Part shown: one piece after another, positions 1 to 9,497 of the stretch
Layout: every line of letters begins with the position of its first letter
Position numbering within the stretch: position 1 is the stretch's first letter
Origin: Streptomyces sp. Sge12
GTDB taxonomy: Bacteria > Actinomycetota > Actinomycetes > Streptomycetales > Streptomycetaceae
NCBI RefSeq assembly: GCF_002080455.1
Contig: NZ_CP020555.1
Span: 6,298,501 to 6,362,500, forward strand
Length of the DNA stretch: 64,000 nt
Direction: 5' to 3'
Translations under genes and position numbers: made by a program
Notes under the pieces: generated by a model
What the model was told of the DNA's origin: nothing
What the model saw: the letters and a program-made list of their open reading frames with translations, nothing else
The model's database searches: none

Positions 1-47
1 AGGAGACCGCGCTGCTCATCGACGGGGCGCTGCGCGTTCCGCTGTGA
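1..47 (+). CDS. 3' end of an unidentified CDS (partial)
   Basis: Reading the frame that ends in TGA at 45-47 gives a short open stretch ending in ALRVPL with GC-rich third positions, consistent with the tail of a gene that starts before the window. Too little is visible to name it. The NUDIX gene follows on the same strand about 50 bases later, so the two could be co-transcribed. Confidence 0.4.
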   Translation, partial: ETALLIDGALRVPL

Positions 48-100
48 CCGGTCAGCTGCTGCCATGTTTGCCACCTACTCGAAAGGAAGGTGGCACTGCC

Positions 101-637
101 GTGCAGTGGATGAACCTGAGTGAGCAGACCGTGTACAAGAACCGATGGTTCGACGTGAATCTCGCCGATGTGGAACTCCCCGACGGCCGGCACCTGGACC
201 ACTTCGTGATCCGGCTGCGTCCGGTCGCCGTCGCCACGGCCGTCAACGAGGCCAATGAGGTGCTGCTGCTCTGGCGGCACCGCTTCATCACCGACAGCTG
301 GGGCTGGGAACTGCCCGCCGGGGTGGTCGAGGACGGCGAGGACATCGCGGTCGCGGCGGCCCGCGAGATGGAGGAGGAGTCGGGCTGGCGGCCCGGCCCG
401 CTCCACCACCTGATGACCGTGGAGCCGTCCAACGGACTGACCGACGCCCGGCACCACCTCTACTGGGCGGACGGAGCCACCCACATCGGGTATCCCGAGG
501 ACGCTTTCGAGTCCTCGCGCCGGGAGTGGGTCCCGCTCAAACTGGTGCCGGACATGATCGCGCGCGGGGAGATCCCGGCCGCCAACATGGCGGCCGGGCT
601 GCTCCTGCTGCACCACCTGCGGCTGGGCCGGCCGTAG
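101..637 (+). CDS. NUDIX hydrolase, ADP-ribose pyrophosphatase-like
   Basis: The 178-residue product carries a complete Nudix box (G-x5-E-x7-RE-M-EEE-SG-W) at about residues 74-96, the Mg2+-binding and catalytic helix that hydrolyses nucleoside diphosphates linked to another moiety. The N-terminal strand segment (VYKNRWFDVNLADVELPDG) resembles the ADP-ribose pyrophosphatase/NudF group, so a sugar-nucleotide substrate is likely but not proven. I chose GTG at 101 because AAGGAAGG lies at 83-90; ATG at 110 is the alternative, and the longer open frame back to 44 has no ribosome site. Cytosolic, no signal peptide. It is followed after 10 bases by a convergent gene. Confidence 0.85.
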   Translation: MQWMNLSEQTVYKNRWFDVNLADVELPDGRHLDHFVIRLRPVAVATAVNEANEVLLLWRHRFITDSWGWELPAGVVEDGEDIAVAAAREMEEESGWRPGPLHHLMTVEPSNGLTDARHHLYWADGATHIGYPEDAFESSRREWVPLKLVPDMIARGEIPAANMAAGLLLLHHLRLGRP

Positions 638-647
638 GCGGGGGTGA

Positions 648-1520
648 TCAGCCGTACGGGTAGAAGCCCGCGCCCGTCTTGCGGCCCAGGCGGCCGGCGT
701 CGACCATGCGCTGGAGCAGCGGGGGAGCGGCGTACAGCGGCTCCTTGTACTCGGCGTACATCGAGTCGGCGATCGAGGCGATGGTGTCCAGGCCGATGAG
801 GTCGGACAGCTTCAGCGGGCCCATCGGGTGGGCGCAGCCCAGCTCCATGCCGTTGTCGATGTCCTCGCGGCTCGCGATGCCCGACTCGAACATCCGGATC
901 GCGGAGAGCAGGTAGGGCACGAGCAGGGCGTTGACGACGAAGCCGGAACGGTCCTGGGCGCGGACCGCGTGCTTGCCGAGCACGTCCCGCACCAGGGCCT
1001 CTGCGCGCTTGATCGTCTCCTCGCCCGTGGTCAGCGCCGGGATCAGCTCGACGAGCTTCTGCACGGGGGCCGGGTTGAAGAAGTGGATGCCGATGACCTG
1101 GTCCGGCCGCGAGGTCGCGACGGCCAGCTTGACCAGCGGGATCGAGGAGGTGTTGGACGCCAGGATCGCGTCCGGGCGGGTGATCACCTGGTCGAGGACC
1201 TGGAAGATCTCCGTCTTGACCTGCTCGTTCTCGACGACGGCCTCGATGACGAGGTCACGGTCGGCGAACTCGCCGAGGTCGGTGGTGAAGGTGAGGCGGG
1301 CCAGGGCGGCGTCCCGCTCCTCCTCACTGATCTTGCCGCGTTCGGCGGCCTTGGTCAGGGAGTTGTGCAGCCGGGTACGGCCGATCTCCAGGGCTTCGCC
1401 GGTGGTCTCGGCGACCTTGACCTCAAGGCCACTGCGGGCGCACACCTCGGCGATACCCGCGCCCATCTGGCCACAGCCCACTACGCCGACTCGTGTGATG
1501 TCGGAAGGGAGGTCAGTCAC
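648..1520 (-). CDS. 3-hydroxyacyl-CoA (3-hydroxybutyryl-CoA) dehydrogenase
   Basis: This 290-residue protein has the NAD-binding fingerprint G-C-G-Q-M-G at residues 15-20, the SNTSSIP segment and the HFFNPAP motif that contains the catalytic histidine, all diagnostic of the short HBDH family (typically 280-300 residues). It oxidises 3-hydroxyacyl-CoA to 3-ketoacyl-CoA, or works in reverse in butyryl-CoA supply. The C-terminal helical dimerisation domain is intact. The frame is open to 1646, but GTG at 1520 is preceded by AAAGG at good spacing and starts just before the conserved ITRVGVVGCG strand. Which acyl chain length is used cannot be told from sequence. Confidence 0.88.
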   Translation of the reverse strand: MTDLPSDITRVGVVGCGQMGAGIAEVCARSGLEVKVAETTGEALEIGRTRLHNSLTKAAERGKISEEERDAALARLTFTTDLGEFADRDLVIEAVVENEQVKTEIFQVLDQVITRPDAILASNTSSIPLVKLAVATSRPDQVIGIHFFNPAPVQKLVELIPALTTGEETIKRAEALVRDVLGKHAVRAQDRSGFVVNALLVPYLLSAIRMFESGIASREDIDNGMELGCAHPMGPLKLSDLIGLDTIASIADSMYAEYKEPLYAAPPLLQRMVDAGRLGRKTGAGFYPYG

Positions 1521-1680
1521 TTCGTGCCTTTCGCAGCTCATCCGTCGGCGGGTCCCCCGTACGATTCCGGCGCCCGCCACGCCCCCCGACGTTACTCCCG
1601 ACCTTGCGCGGGGCGGCGGGCCGGGGCGGGCATGCTGGGCGGACATCCTGCAATGTCACTCAGTGAAGTGGAGATGTCAC

Positions 1681-2925
1681 ATGGGGTACATCGGTCGACG
1701 GGCACTGCTGGCCGGAGCCGTGGGGGTGATCGCCGCCGCCACGACCGGCCCGCCCGCGGCGGCGGCGGGGCGGCGCACCGGGCGGGGCGCCCGGGCGGAC
1801 GCGGCCGGCTTCCGCGGTATGTGGATCGCCTCGGTGTCGAATGTGGACTGGCCCTCCGAGAGCGGACTCTCCGCCGCGCGGCAGCGCTCGGAGCTGCTCG
1901 GGCTCCTCGACACCGCGGTCGCGCGGCGCCTCGGCGCGGTGGTCCTCCAGGTCCGGCCGGCGGCGGACGCCCTGTGGCCCTCGGATCTGGAGCCCTGGTC
2001 GCAGTGGCTGACCGGGGAGCAGGGGGTGGATCCGGGCTGGGACCCGCTGGGTACGGCCGTCACGGAGGCGCACGCCCGCGGGCTGGAGCTGCACGCCTGG
2101 TTCAATCCGTTCCGCGTGGCCAACCACACCGATCTCGACCGGCTCGTGTCCACGCACCCGGCGCGCCGCAATCCGGGCTGGACGGTGGAGTACGGCGGCA
2201 AGCTCTACTACAACCCGGGCCTGCCCGAGGTGCGGCGCTTCGTCCAGGACGCCATGTTCGACGCCGTCTCCCGCTACCCGCTCGACGCGGTGCACTGGGA
2301 CGACTACTTCTACCCGTACCCGGTGGAGGGGGAGTACTTCGACGACGACGAGGCCTTCGAGGAGTACGGGGCGGGCTTCACCTCGCGCGCCGCTTGGCGC
2401 CGCAGCAACATCGACACCCTGGTCCACGAGATGTCCGTACGGCTGCGGGCGCTGCGGCCGGCGCCCCGCTTCGGGATCAGCCCGTTCGCCGTGTGGCGCA
2501 ACTCCGACCGGGACCCGGCCGGTTCGCCGACCCGCGCGGGCCTCGGGACCTACGACGACCTGTACGCGGACACCCGCAAGTGGGTCAGGGAGGGCTGGAT
2601 CGACTACGTCGTGCCCCAGGCGTACTGGCACATCGGGCACCCGACCGCCGACTACGCCGACATCGTGCCCTGGTGGGCGCGGACCGTCGCCGGTACGGGC
2701 GTGGACCTGTACGTGGGGGAGGCGCTGTACCGCTGCGACGAGGACAGCCCCACCGAGGCCTGGCGCGATCCCGGGGAGCTGTCGAAGCACCTGACCTTCG
2801 CCGCGGGGTACCCGGAGGTCCGCGGCCACGTCTACTTCTCGGCGAAGCAGGTGGCGGCGGACCCCAACGGGGCGATGGCCCGGGTGGTCGCCGACCACTA
2901 CCGGTCGGCGGTGCCCCCGCGCTGA
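1681..2925 (+). CDS. secreted glycoside hydrolase-like (GHL10/DUF187, YddW-type) protein
   Basis: The 414-residue protein starts with a likely Tat signal (GRRALLAGA followed by an Ala-rich segment to about residue 38), so it is probably exported. The mature part begins FRGMWIASVSNVDWP and continues with LHAWFNPFRV, YYNPGLPEV and the acidic WDDYFYP segment, characteristic of the GHL10 TIM-barrel family related to GH13/GH18-like enzymes. Members act on, or bind, cell-wall or extracellular polysaccharides; a family member in E. coli (YddW/DigH) cleaves denuded peptidoglycan glycan strands. The start ATG at 1681 follows GTGGAG about 7 bases upstream. It ends one base before the convergent DUF1918 gene. 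Confidence 0.8.
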   Translation: MGYIGRRALLAGAVGVIAAATTGPPAAAAGRRTGRGARADAAGFRGMWIASVSNVDWPSESGLSAARQRSELLGLLDTAVARRLGAVVLQVRPAADALWPSDLEPWSQWLTGEQGVDPGWDPLGTAVTEAHARGLELHAWFNPFRVANHTDLDRLVSTHPARRNPGWTVEYGGKLYYNPGLPEVRRFVQDAMFDAVSRYPLDAVHWDDYFYPYPVEGEYFDDDEAFEEYGAGFTSRAAWRRSNIDTLVHEMSVRLRALRPAPRFGISPFAVWRNSDRDPAGSPTRAGLGTYDDLYADTRKWVREGWIDYVVPQAYWHIGHPTADYADIVPWWARTVAGTGVDLYVGEALYRCDEDSPTEAWRDPGELSKHLTFAAGYPEVRGHVYFSAKQVAADPNGAMARVVADHYRSAVPPR

Positions 2926-2926
2926 T

Positions 2927-3124
2927 TCAGTGAGGGGGCTCTGCGGGGTGGCGGACCGTGCAGTCGGGTCCGGGAGCCATCAGTGCCTCGTGGCCGTCCT
3001 GGAAACGGACCCGGTACGGGGGGGTTCCGTTCTCGCCCAGGACCTGGGTGATCTCGCCCACCTTGTCGTGCTGTCCAACGATCCTGCCGTGCTGCACCAG
3101 CTGGTCGCCCTCGGTCGCGCGCAT
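2927..3124 (-). CDS. DUF1918 domain protein
   Basis: A 65-residue protein that is essentially one DUF1918 domain: MRATEGDQL..HGRIVG, GEITQVLGENG, PPYRVRFQDGHE and PGPDC are the family landmarks. The fold is a small SH3-like beta barrel; its function is unknown. GAGGTCAG upstream of the start (around 3131-3137 on the plus strand as ctgacctc) can serve as ribosome site. It is one base from the convergent glycosidase-like gene and precedes the DMT exporter gene, which is transcribed toward it with a 57-base gap. Confidence 0.85.
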   Translation of the reverse strand: MRATEGDQLVQHGRIVGQHDKVGEITQVLGENGTPPYRVRFQDGHEALMAPGPDCTVRHPAEPPH

Positions 3125-3181
3125 AACTGACCTCCTCGGTGGCGGTCCGATCCGGTGCTAGCAGTTTAGGGCGTAGTGCGG

Positions 3182-4100
<919 letters not shown>

Positions 4101-4102
<2 letters not shown>

Positions 4103-5546
4103 GTATGAGCGTAGCAGTGTGGCGGAGCTGGCCGAATCCTTGCGGTCGGAGCTGAACCGCTACTCGATAGGTGGAAAGCTCCCGTCGAGTCGGGCTCTGG
4201 TGGAGCGCTACCGGGTCAGCCCCGTCACCGTCTCCAGGGCCCTCGCCCAGCTCGCCGCCGAGGGCCTGGTCGTCACCCGGCCCGGCGCCGGGGTCTTCCG
4301 CGCCGCACCGCGCACGGCGGCCCCCGCGGCCGGCGACACCTCCTGGCAGGAGGTCGCCCTGAGCGCCGAGGGGGCCGGGGACATCGTCCCGCGGTCCGTC
4401 GACGCCACCGGCGTGCTGGGCTCGCTGGCCGCGCCGCCGCCGGGCGTGATCGAGCTCAACGGCGGCTACCTGCACCCCTCCCTCCAGCCCGAGCGGGCCA
4501 TGGCGGCCGCGCTGGCCCGGGCCGGGCGGCGGCCCGGGGCCTGGGGGCGGCCGCCCCTGGAGGGGCTGCCCGAGCTGCGCGACTGGTTCGCCCGGGAGAT
4601 CGGCGGCGCGCTCGTCGCCGCCGACGTGCTGATCACCGCGGGCGGCCAGAGCGCGCTGGCCACCGCCCTGCGGGCGCTCGCCCCGCCCGGGGCGCCGATC
4701 CTGGTCGAGTCCCCGACCTACCCCGGGCTGCTCGCCATCGCCCGGGCCTCCGGGTGCCGGCCCGTGCCGGTGCCGGTGGACGCCGAGGGGGTCCGGCCGG
4801 AGCTGCTGGCCGCCGCCTTCGAGGCGACCGGGGCGCGGGTGTTCGTATGCCAGCCGCTGTTCCAGAACCCGACCGGTGCGGTACTGGCTCCGGGGCGGCG
4901 GGCCGAGGTGCTGCGCATCGCGCGCGCCGCCGGGGCCTTCGTGGTCGAGGACGACTACGCCCGGGCCCTGGCCCACGAGGACGCCGGTCCGCTGCCCGCG
5001 ACCCTGGCCGCCGAGGACGCGGACGGGGTGGTGGTGCACGTCCGGTCGCTGACCAAGTCCACCTCGCCCAGCCTGCGGGTCGGCGCCCTGGCCGCCCGGG
5101 GCCCGGTGGTCGACCGGCTGCGCGCCATTCAGATCGTGGACAGCTTCTTCGTGCCCCGGCCGCTCCAGGAGGCCGCCCTGGAACTGGTCGGCGCACCCGC
5201 CTGGCCGCGCCACCTGCGGACCGTGGCCGCCGAACTGCGCCACCGGCGGGAGGTGCTCGCGGGAGCCCTCCGGCGGGAGCTGCCCGCCCTGGAACTGCCG
5301 CACCTGCCGTCCGGCGGATACCAGTTGTGGGTGCGGCCGGCCGGGGGCGGTGACGACACGGCCTTCGCGGCGGCCGCCCTGCGCGCCGGGGTGGCGGTGG
5401 CCCCGGGCCGCCCGTACTTCTGCGCCGAACCGCCGGGTCCGTACGTCCGGCTGAGCTTCGCCGGGGTCGCGGGCCCCGGCGAACTGGTCGAAGCGGCCCG
5501 GCGGCTGCGCACCGGCCTGGCGGAAGGTCTCGGTCCGGACGCTTGA
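4101..5546 (+). CDS. MocR-type GntR-family regulator with aminotransferase domain
   Basis: The 481-residue protein has a GntR winged helix at residues about 5-75 (SSRALVERYRVSPVTVSRAL) followed by a fold-type I PLP aminotransferase-like domain from about 110. The lysine of the RSLTKSTSPSLRVG segment is the expected PLP-binding residue, and FQNPTGAVL and VEDDYAR are conserved contact motifs. MocR proteins sense PLP and an amine and regulate a neighbouring gene. Here the divergent DMT transporter, with which it shares a start tetranucleotide, is the obvious target. The open frame extends upstream to 3714 but homology begins at MYERSSVAE. No ribosome site precedes the ATG, consistent with leaderless translation. 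Confidence 0.88.
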
Positions 5547-5577
5547 CCGCACGCGGTACGCGGCTCACCATCGCCGC

Positions 5578-6156
5578 ATGCATGTTCGGGTTTCGCTCGT
5601 TGCCGCAGCCCGTAGTTCCTCGCTGCTCGCCGAGCGCTTCGACGACGACCGCCCGCTGGACGGGGCCGGCTGGCGGGCGGTGGAGTCCGCCGCCCGGGGC
5701 CTCGTACCGCTGGGCTCGGCCGAGCTGCGCTACTGCTCGCCGACCCCGCGCAGCCGCGCCACGGGCGAGGCCCTCGGGTACGCGCCCCTCGCGCAGCCCG
5801 CGCTGCGCGAGTGCGACATGGGCCGCTGGCGGGGGCTGACCCTGGCCGAGGTCGCCGCCCACGAGCCCGGGGCCGTGGAGCTGTGGCTCAGCGACCCGCG
5901 ATCCGCCCCGCACGGGGGCGAATCCCTGCTCGCCTTCATCTCCCGGGTCGGCGGCTGGCTCGACACCCGGCCCGCCGACGACGGCGGCGCGATCGTGGCG
6001 GTGGCGGAGCCCTCGGTGGTCCGGGCGGCCCTGGTGTACGCGCTGAAGGCGCCCCCGCTGACCTACTGGAACGTGGACGTCCGACCGCTGTCCACGATGA
6101 CCCTCACCGGCTGGTCCGGCCGCTGGTACCTCTCCCTGCAGCCGGCCCCGGCCTAG
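5578..6156 (+). CDS. histidine-phosphatase-fold protein lacking both catalytic histidines
   Basis: The 192-residue sequence follows the phosphoglycerate-mutase/CobC fold: a first strand (VRVSLVAAAR), the YCSPTPRSRATGEAL helix, ECDMGRWRGLTL, the PHGGES loop with its glutamate, and a final strand VAVAEPSVVRAAL. In active enzymes the first strand ends in RHG and the last carries SHG. Here these read AAR-S and AEP, so both catalytic histidines are missing while the rest is intact. That argues for a pseudoenzyme with a binding or regulatory role rather than a decaying gene. ATG at 5578 starts at the fold boundary. It lies between the MocR gene and argC, whose own promoter follows, so it is probably not part of the arg operon. 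Confidence 0.75.
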   Translation: MHVRVSLVAAARSSSLLAERFDDDRPLDGAGWRAVESAARGLVPLGSAELRYCSPTPRSRATGEALGYAPLAQPALRECDMGRWRGLTLAEVAAHEPGAVELWLSDPRSAPHGGESLLAFISRVGGWLDTRPADDGGAIVAVAEPSVVRAALVYALKAPPLTYWNVDVRPLSTMTLTGWSGRWYLSLQPAPA

Positions 6157-6321
6157 GCGTCCGGATCCAACCCGGGGTCCCGATCCGTCTCGTCGACAGG
6201 ACCAGGACTGCCGCATGCGGCGGAATCGGCGTCGGATCGCACGCTTTCCTGCTACATATTCTCCCGAGGGTGCCGCGCGCCCCCGGTCCTTCGGTGAGCC
6301 CTTCCCCATCGCGATCAAGTG

Positions 6322-6357
6322 CATTGCATAAACGTGCGTAAGTACGTATAGTCATGC
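6322..6357 (+). promoter_or_regulatory. argC promoter with ArgR box
   Basis: TTGCAT (6324-6329), 17 bases, then TATAGT (6347-6352) makes a good housekeeping promoter. The region is unusually AT-rich and contains TGCATAAACGTGCG and ACGTATAGTCATGC, which resemble two adjacent ArgR half-palindromes overlapping the -35 and -10. ArgR, encoded at the end of this operon, would repress here with arginine (established for Streptomyces arg genes; the exact box limits are my reading). Confidence 0.7.
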
Positions 6358-6376
6358 CATCGATGAGGAGGGTCCG

Positions 6377-7405
6377 ATGGTGGTACGTGTAGCGGTGGCC
6401 GGAGCGAGCGGATACGCGGGCGGAGAAGCCCTGCGCCTCCTGCTCTCGCACCCCGAGGTGGAGATCGGCGCCCTGACGGGCAACTCCAACGCCGGACAGC
6501 TCCTCGGTTCCCTGCAACCGCACCTCGTGCCGCTCGCGGGACGCACCCTGGAAGCGACCACCCCCGAGGTCCTCGCCGGCCACGACGTCGTCTTCCTCGC
6601 CCTCCCGCACGGCCAGTCCGCCGCCGTCGCCGCCCAGCTCGGCGACGAGGTCCTCGTCGTCGACATGGGCGCCGACCACCGGCTCAAGGACTCCGCCGAC
6701 TGGGACGCCTTCTACGGCGCCCCGCACGCCGGTACCTGGCCCTACGGGCTCCCCGAACTGCCCGGCGCCCGCGAGGCACTGACGGGGACCAGGCGCATCG
6801 CCGTCCCCGGCTGCTTCCCCACCGCCGTCTCCCTCGCACTCTTCCCCGCCTACCAGGGCGGCTTCGCCGAGCCCGAGGCCGTGATCGTCGCCGCCACCGG
6901 AACCTCCGGCGCCGGCAAGGCCCTCAAGCCGCACCTGCTCGGCGCCGAGGTGATGGGCTCGGTGACCCCCTACGGCGTGGGCGGCGGCCACCGCCACACG
7001 CCCGAGATGGTGCAGAACCTCAGCCCGCTCGCGGGAGAGCGCGTCTCCGTCTCCTTCACCCCGACCCTCGTGCCCATGGCCCGCGGCATCCTCGCCACCT
7101 GCTCGGCCAAGGCGCTCCCCGGCACCACCGCCGAATCGCTGCGCGCCGCCTACGAGAAGGCGTACGCCGACGAACCCTTCGTGCACCTGCTGCCCGAGGG
7201 CCAGATGCCGTCCACCAAGTCCGTCCACGGTTCCAACGCCGTCCACGTCCAGGTCGCCTACGACGAGTCCGCCCGCCGGATCATCGCCATCAGCGCCATC
7301 GACAACCTGACCAAGGGCACCGCCGGCGGCGCGGTGCAGAGCATGAACATCGCCCTCGGGCTCCCCGAGCAGCTCGGGCTTTCGACGATCGGAGTCGCAC
7401 CGTGA
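6377..7405 (+). CDS. argC: N-acetyl-gamma-glutamyl-phosphate reductase
   Basis: ArgC reduces N-acetylglutamyl-5-phosphate to the semialdehyde with NADPH, step 3 of arginine synthesis. The 342-residue protein has the N-terminal Rossmann motif VAVAGASGYAGGE, the active-site cysteine C146 within AVPGCFPTAVSL, and the HRHTPEM segment containing a conserved histidine. Start ATG 6377 has GAGGAGGG at 6365-6372. It is the first gene of argCJBDR: its TGA overlaps the GTG of argJ (GTGA), indicating translational coupling. Control is expected from the ArgR box just upstream. Confidence 0.97.
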   Translation: MVVRVAVAGASGYAGGEALRLLLSHPEVEIGALTGNSNAGQLLGSLQPHLVPLAGRTLEATTPEVLAGHDVVFLALPHGQSAAVAAQLGDEVLVVDMGADHRLKDSADWDAFYGAPHAGTWPYGLPELPGAREALTGTRRIAVPGCFPTAVSLALFPAYQGGFAEPEAVIVAATGTSGAGKALKPHLLGAEVMGSVTPYGVGGGHRHTPEMVQNLSPLAGERVSVSFTPTLVPMARGILATCSAKALPGTTAESLRAAYEKAYADEPFVHLLPEGQMPSTKSVHGSNAVHVQVAYDESARRIIAISAIDNLTKGTAGGAVQSMNIALGLPEQLGLSTIGVAP

Positions 7406-8559
7406 GTGTCACGGCAGCACAGGGGTTCACGGCAGCGGGCATCGCCGCCGGGATCAAGGCCAACGGCAACCCCGACCTGGCCCTGGTGGTCAACAACGGG
7501 CCGAGGCTGGCCGCCGCGGGCGTCTTCACCTCCAACCGCGTCAAGGCCGCCCCCGTGCATTGGTCCGAGCAGGTCCTGCGCGGCGGCACGGTCAGCGCGG
7601 TCGTCCTCAACTCCGGTGGCGCCAACGCCTGCACGGGCCCCAAGGGCTTCCAGGACACCCACGCCACCGCGGAGAAGGTCGCTCAGGTCCTCGGCGGCGA
7701 CTTCAACGCCGGCGAGATCGCAGTCGCCTCCACCGGCCTGATCGGCGTCCTGCTCCCCATGGACAAGCTGCTCCCCGGCGTCGAGACCGCGGCCGCCGCC
7801 CTGTCCGCGGACGGCGGCGAGGACGCCGCCATCGCCATCAAGACCACCGACACCGTCCACAAGACGGCCACCGTCTCCCGGGCCGGCTGGACCGTCGGCG
7901 GCATGGCCAAGGGCGCGGGCATGCTCGCCCCGGGCCTCGCCACCATGCTCGTCGTCATCACCACCGACGCCGACCTGGACAGCGCCACCCTCGACAAGGC
8001 GCTGCGCGCCGCCACCCGCACCACCTTCGACCGGGTCGACTCCGACGGCTGCATGTCCACCAACGACACGGTGCTGCTGCTCGCCTCCGGCGCCTCCGGC
8101 CAGGTGCCGGCGTACGAGGACTTCGCCGAGGCCGTGCGCACGGTCTGCGACGACCTGGCCCGCCAGCTCATCGGCGACGCCGAGGGCGCCAGCAAGGACA
8201 TCCGCATCGAGGTCATCGGCGCGGCCAGCGAGGACGACGCGGTCGAGGTCGGCCGTTCCATCGCCCGCAACAACCTGCTCAAGTGCGCCATCCACGGCGA
8301 GGACCCCAACTGGGGCCGGGTGCTCTCCGCGATCGGCACCACCAAGGCAGGCTTCGACCCGGACCGGCTGAACGTCGCCATCAACGGCGTCTGGGTCTGC
8401 CGGAACGGATCGGTCGGCGAGGACCGCGACCTGGTCTCGATGAAGGACCGCGAGGTCCGCATCACCGCCGACCTCGCCAACGGCGGCGAATCCGCCGTCA
8501 TCTGGGCCAACGACCTGACCGCCGAATACGTCCACGAGAACAGCGCGTACTCCTCATGA
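7402..8559 (+). CDS. argJ: bifunctional glutamate N-acetyltransferase/ornithine acetyltransferase
   Basis: ArgJ recycles the acetyl group from N-acetylornithine to glutamate and may also acetylate glutamate from acetyl-CoA. The 385-residue precursor contains the self-cleavage region KGAGMLAPGLATML, with T181 as the expected nucleophile that becomes the N-terminus of the beta chain. The C-terminal ENSAYSS matches the ArgJ family end. It starts with GTG inside the argC stop and its own TGA overlaps the argB ATG, so it is tightly coupled in the operon. Presence of ArgJ means the cyclic acetyl pathway is used. Confidence 0.97.
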   Translation: MSVTAAQGFTAAGIAAGIKANGNPDLALVVNNGPRLAAAGVFTSNRVKAAPVHWSEQVLRGGTVSAVVLNSGGANACTGPKGFQDTHATAEKVAQVLGGDFNAGEIAVASTGLIGVLLPMDKLLPGVETAAAALSADGGEDAAIAIKTTDTVHKTATVSRAGWTVGGMAKGAGMLAPGLATMLVVITTDADLDSATLDKALRAATRTTFDRVDSDGCMSTNDTVLLLASGASGQVPAYEDFAEAVRTVCDDLARQLIGDAEGASKDIRIEVIGAASEDDAVEVGRSIARNNLLKCAIHGEDPNWGRVLSAIGTTKAGFDPDRLNVAINGVWVCRNGSVGEDRDLVSMKDREVRITADLANGGESAVIWANDLTAEYVHENSAYSS

Positions 8560-9497
8560 GCGACGAGAAGGCCGGCCAGCCCGGCACCTCCGGTACCGCC
8601 CGCAAGCACACCGCCCTGCCCAAGGCGCAGATCCTCATCGAGGCCCTGCCGTGGCTCACCCGCCACAACGGCAAGGTCGTCGTCATCAAGTTCGGCGGCA
8701 ACGCCATGATCGACGAGGACCTCAAGGCGGCCTTCGCCCAGGACGTGGTCTTCCTGCGGCAGGCCGGCCTGAAGCCGGTCGTCGTGCACGGCGGCGGCCC
8801 CCAGATCAACGCCCAGCTCGACAAGCAGGGCCTGGTCAGCGAGTTCAAGGCCGGCCTGCGCGTGACGACCCCGGAGGCCATGGACGTCGTACGGATGGTC
8901 CTGGCGGGCCACGTCCAGCGCGAGCTGGTCGGACTGCTCAACCAGCACGGGCCGCTCGCCGTCGGCATGACCGGCGAGGACGCCCGCACCATCATCGCCA
9001 CCAAGCACAGCCCGCAGATCGGCGGCGAGTCCATCGACATCGGCCGGGTCGGGGAGATCACCTCCATCGACACCGGAGCGATCGAGGCCCTGCTGGCGGA
9101 CGGCCGGATCCCGGTCATCTCCTCCATCGCGGGCAGCGCCGACGACCACCACGTCTACAACGTCAACGCCGACACCGCGGCCGCGGCGCTCGCGGCCGCA
9201 CTCGGCGCCGAGACGCTGATGGTGCTGACCGACGTCGAGGGGCTGTATGCGGACTGGCCGCACAGCGACGAGGTCATCAGCAAGCTCACCGTCAGCGAGC
9301 TGGAGAAGCTGCTGCCCGACCTGTCCAGCGGCATGGTGCCCAAGATGGAGGGCTGCCTGCACGCCGTGCGCAACGGCGTGAACACCGCCCGCGTGCTCGA
9401 CGGACGGGTCCAGCACTCGATCCTGCTGGAGATCTTCACGGACTCCGGCATCGGCACGATGGTCGTGCCCGACCACCAGTCAGGGGGAACAGAATGA
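8556..9497 (+). CDS. argB: acetylglutamate kinase
   Basis: ArgB phosphorylates N-acetylglutamate, the committed and usually arginine-inhibited step. The 313-residue protein shows the amino acid kinase landmarks VVVIKFGGNAM, VVHGGGPQIN for substrate binding, NVNADTAAAALA, and DVEGLY. The N-terminal extension of about 25 residues before the first strand is of the kind associated with arginine-sensitive hexameric enzymes (inference). The ATG overlaps the argJ stop as ATGA, and its own stop overlaps the argD start the same way. Confidence 0.97.
   Translation: MSDEKAGQPGTSGTARKHTALPKAQILIEALPWLTRHNGKVVVIKFGGNAMIDEDLKAAFAQDVVFLRQAGLKPVVVHGGGPQINAQLDKQGLVSEFKAGLRVTTPEAMDVVRMVLAGHVQRELVGLLNQHGPLAVGMTGEDARTIIATKHSPQIGGESIDIGRVGEITSIDTGAIEALLADGRIPVISSIAGSADDHHVYNVNADTAAAALAAALGAETLMVLTDVEGLYADWPHSDEVISKLTVSELEKLLPDLSSGMVPKMEGCLHAVRNGVNTARVLDGRVQHSILLEIFTDSGIGTMVVPDHQSGGTE

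Noticed and set aside
828..2933. 701-codon plus-strand frame across the dehydrogenase and glycosidase-like genes
   Set aside because: It is out of frame with both recognised proteins and rich in Arg/Gly/Asp, a typical GC-rich spurious frame.
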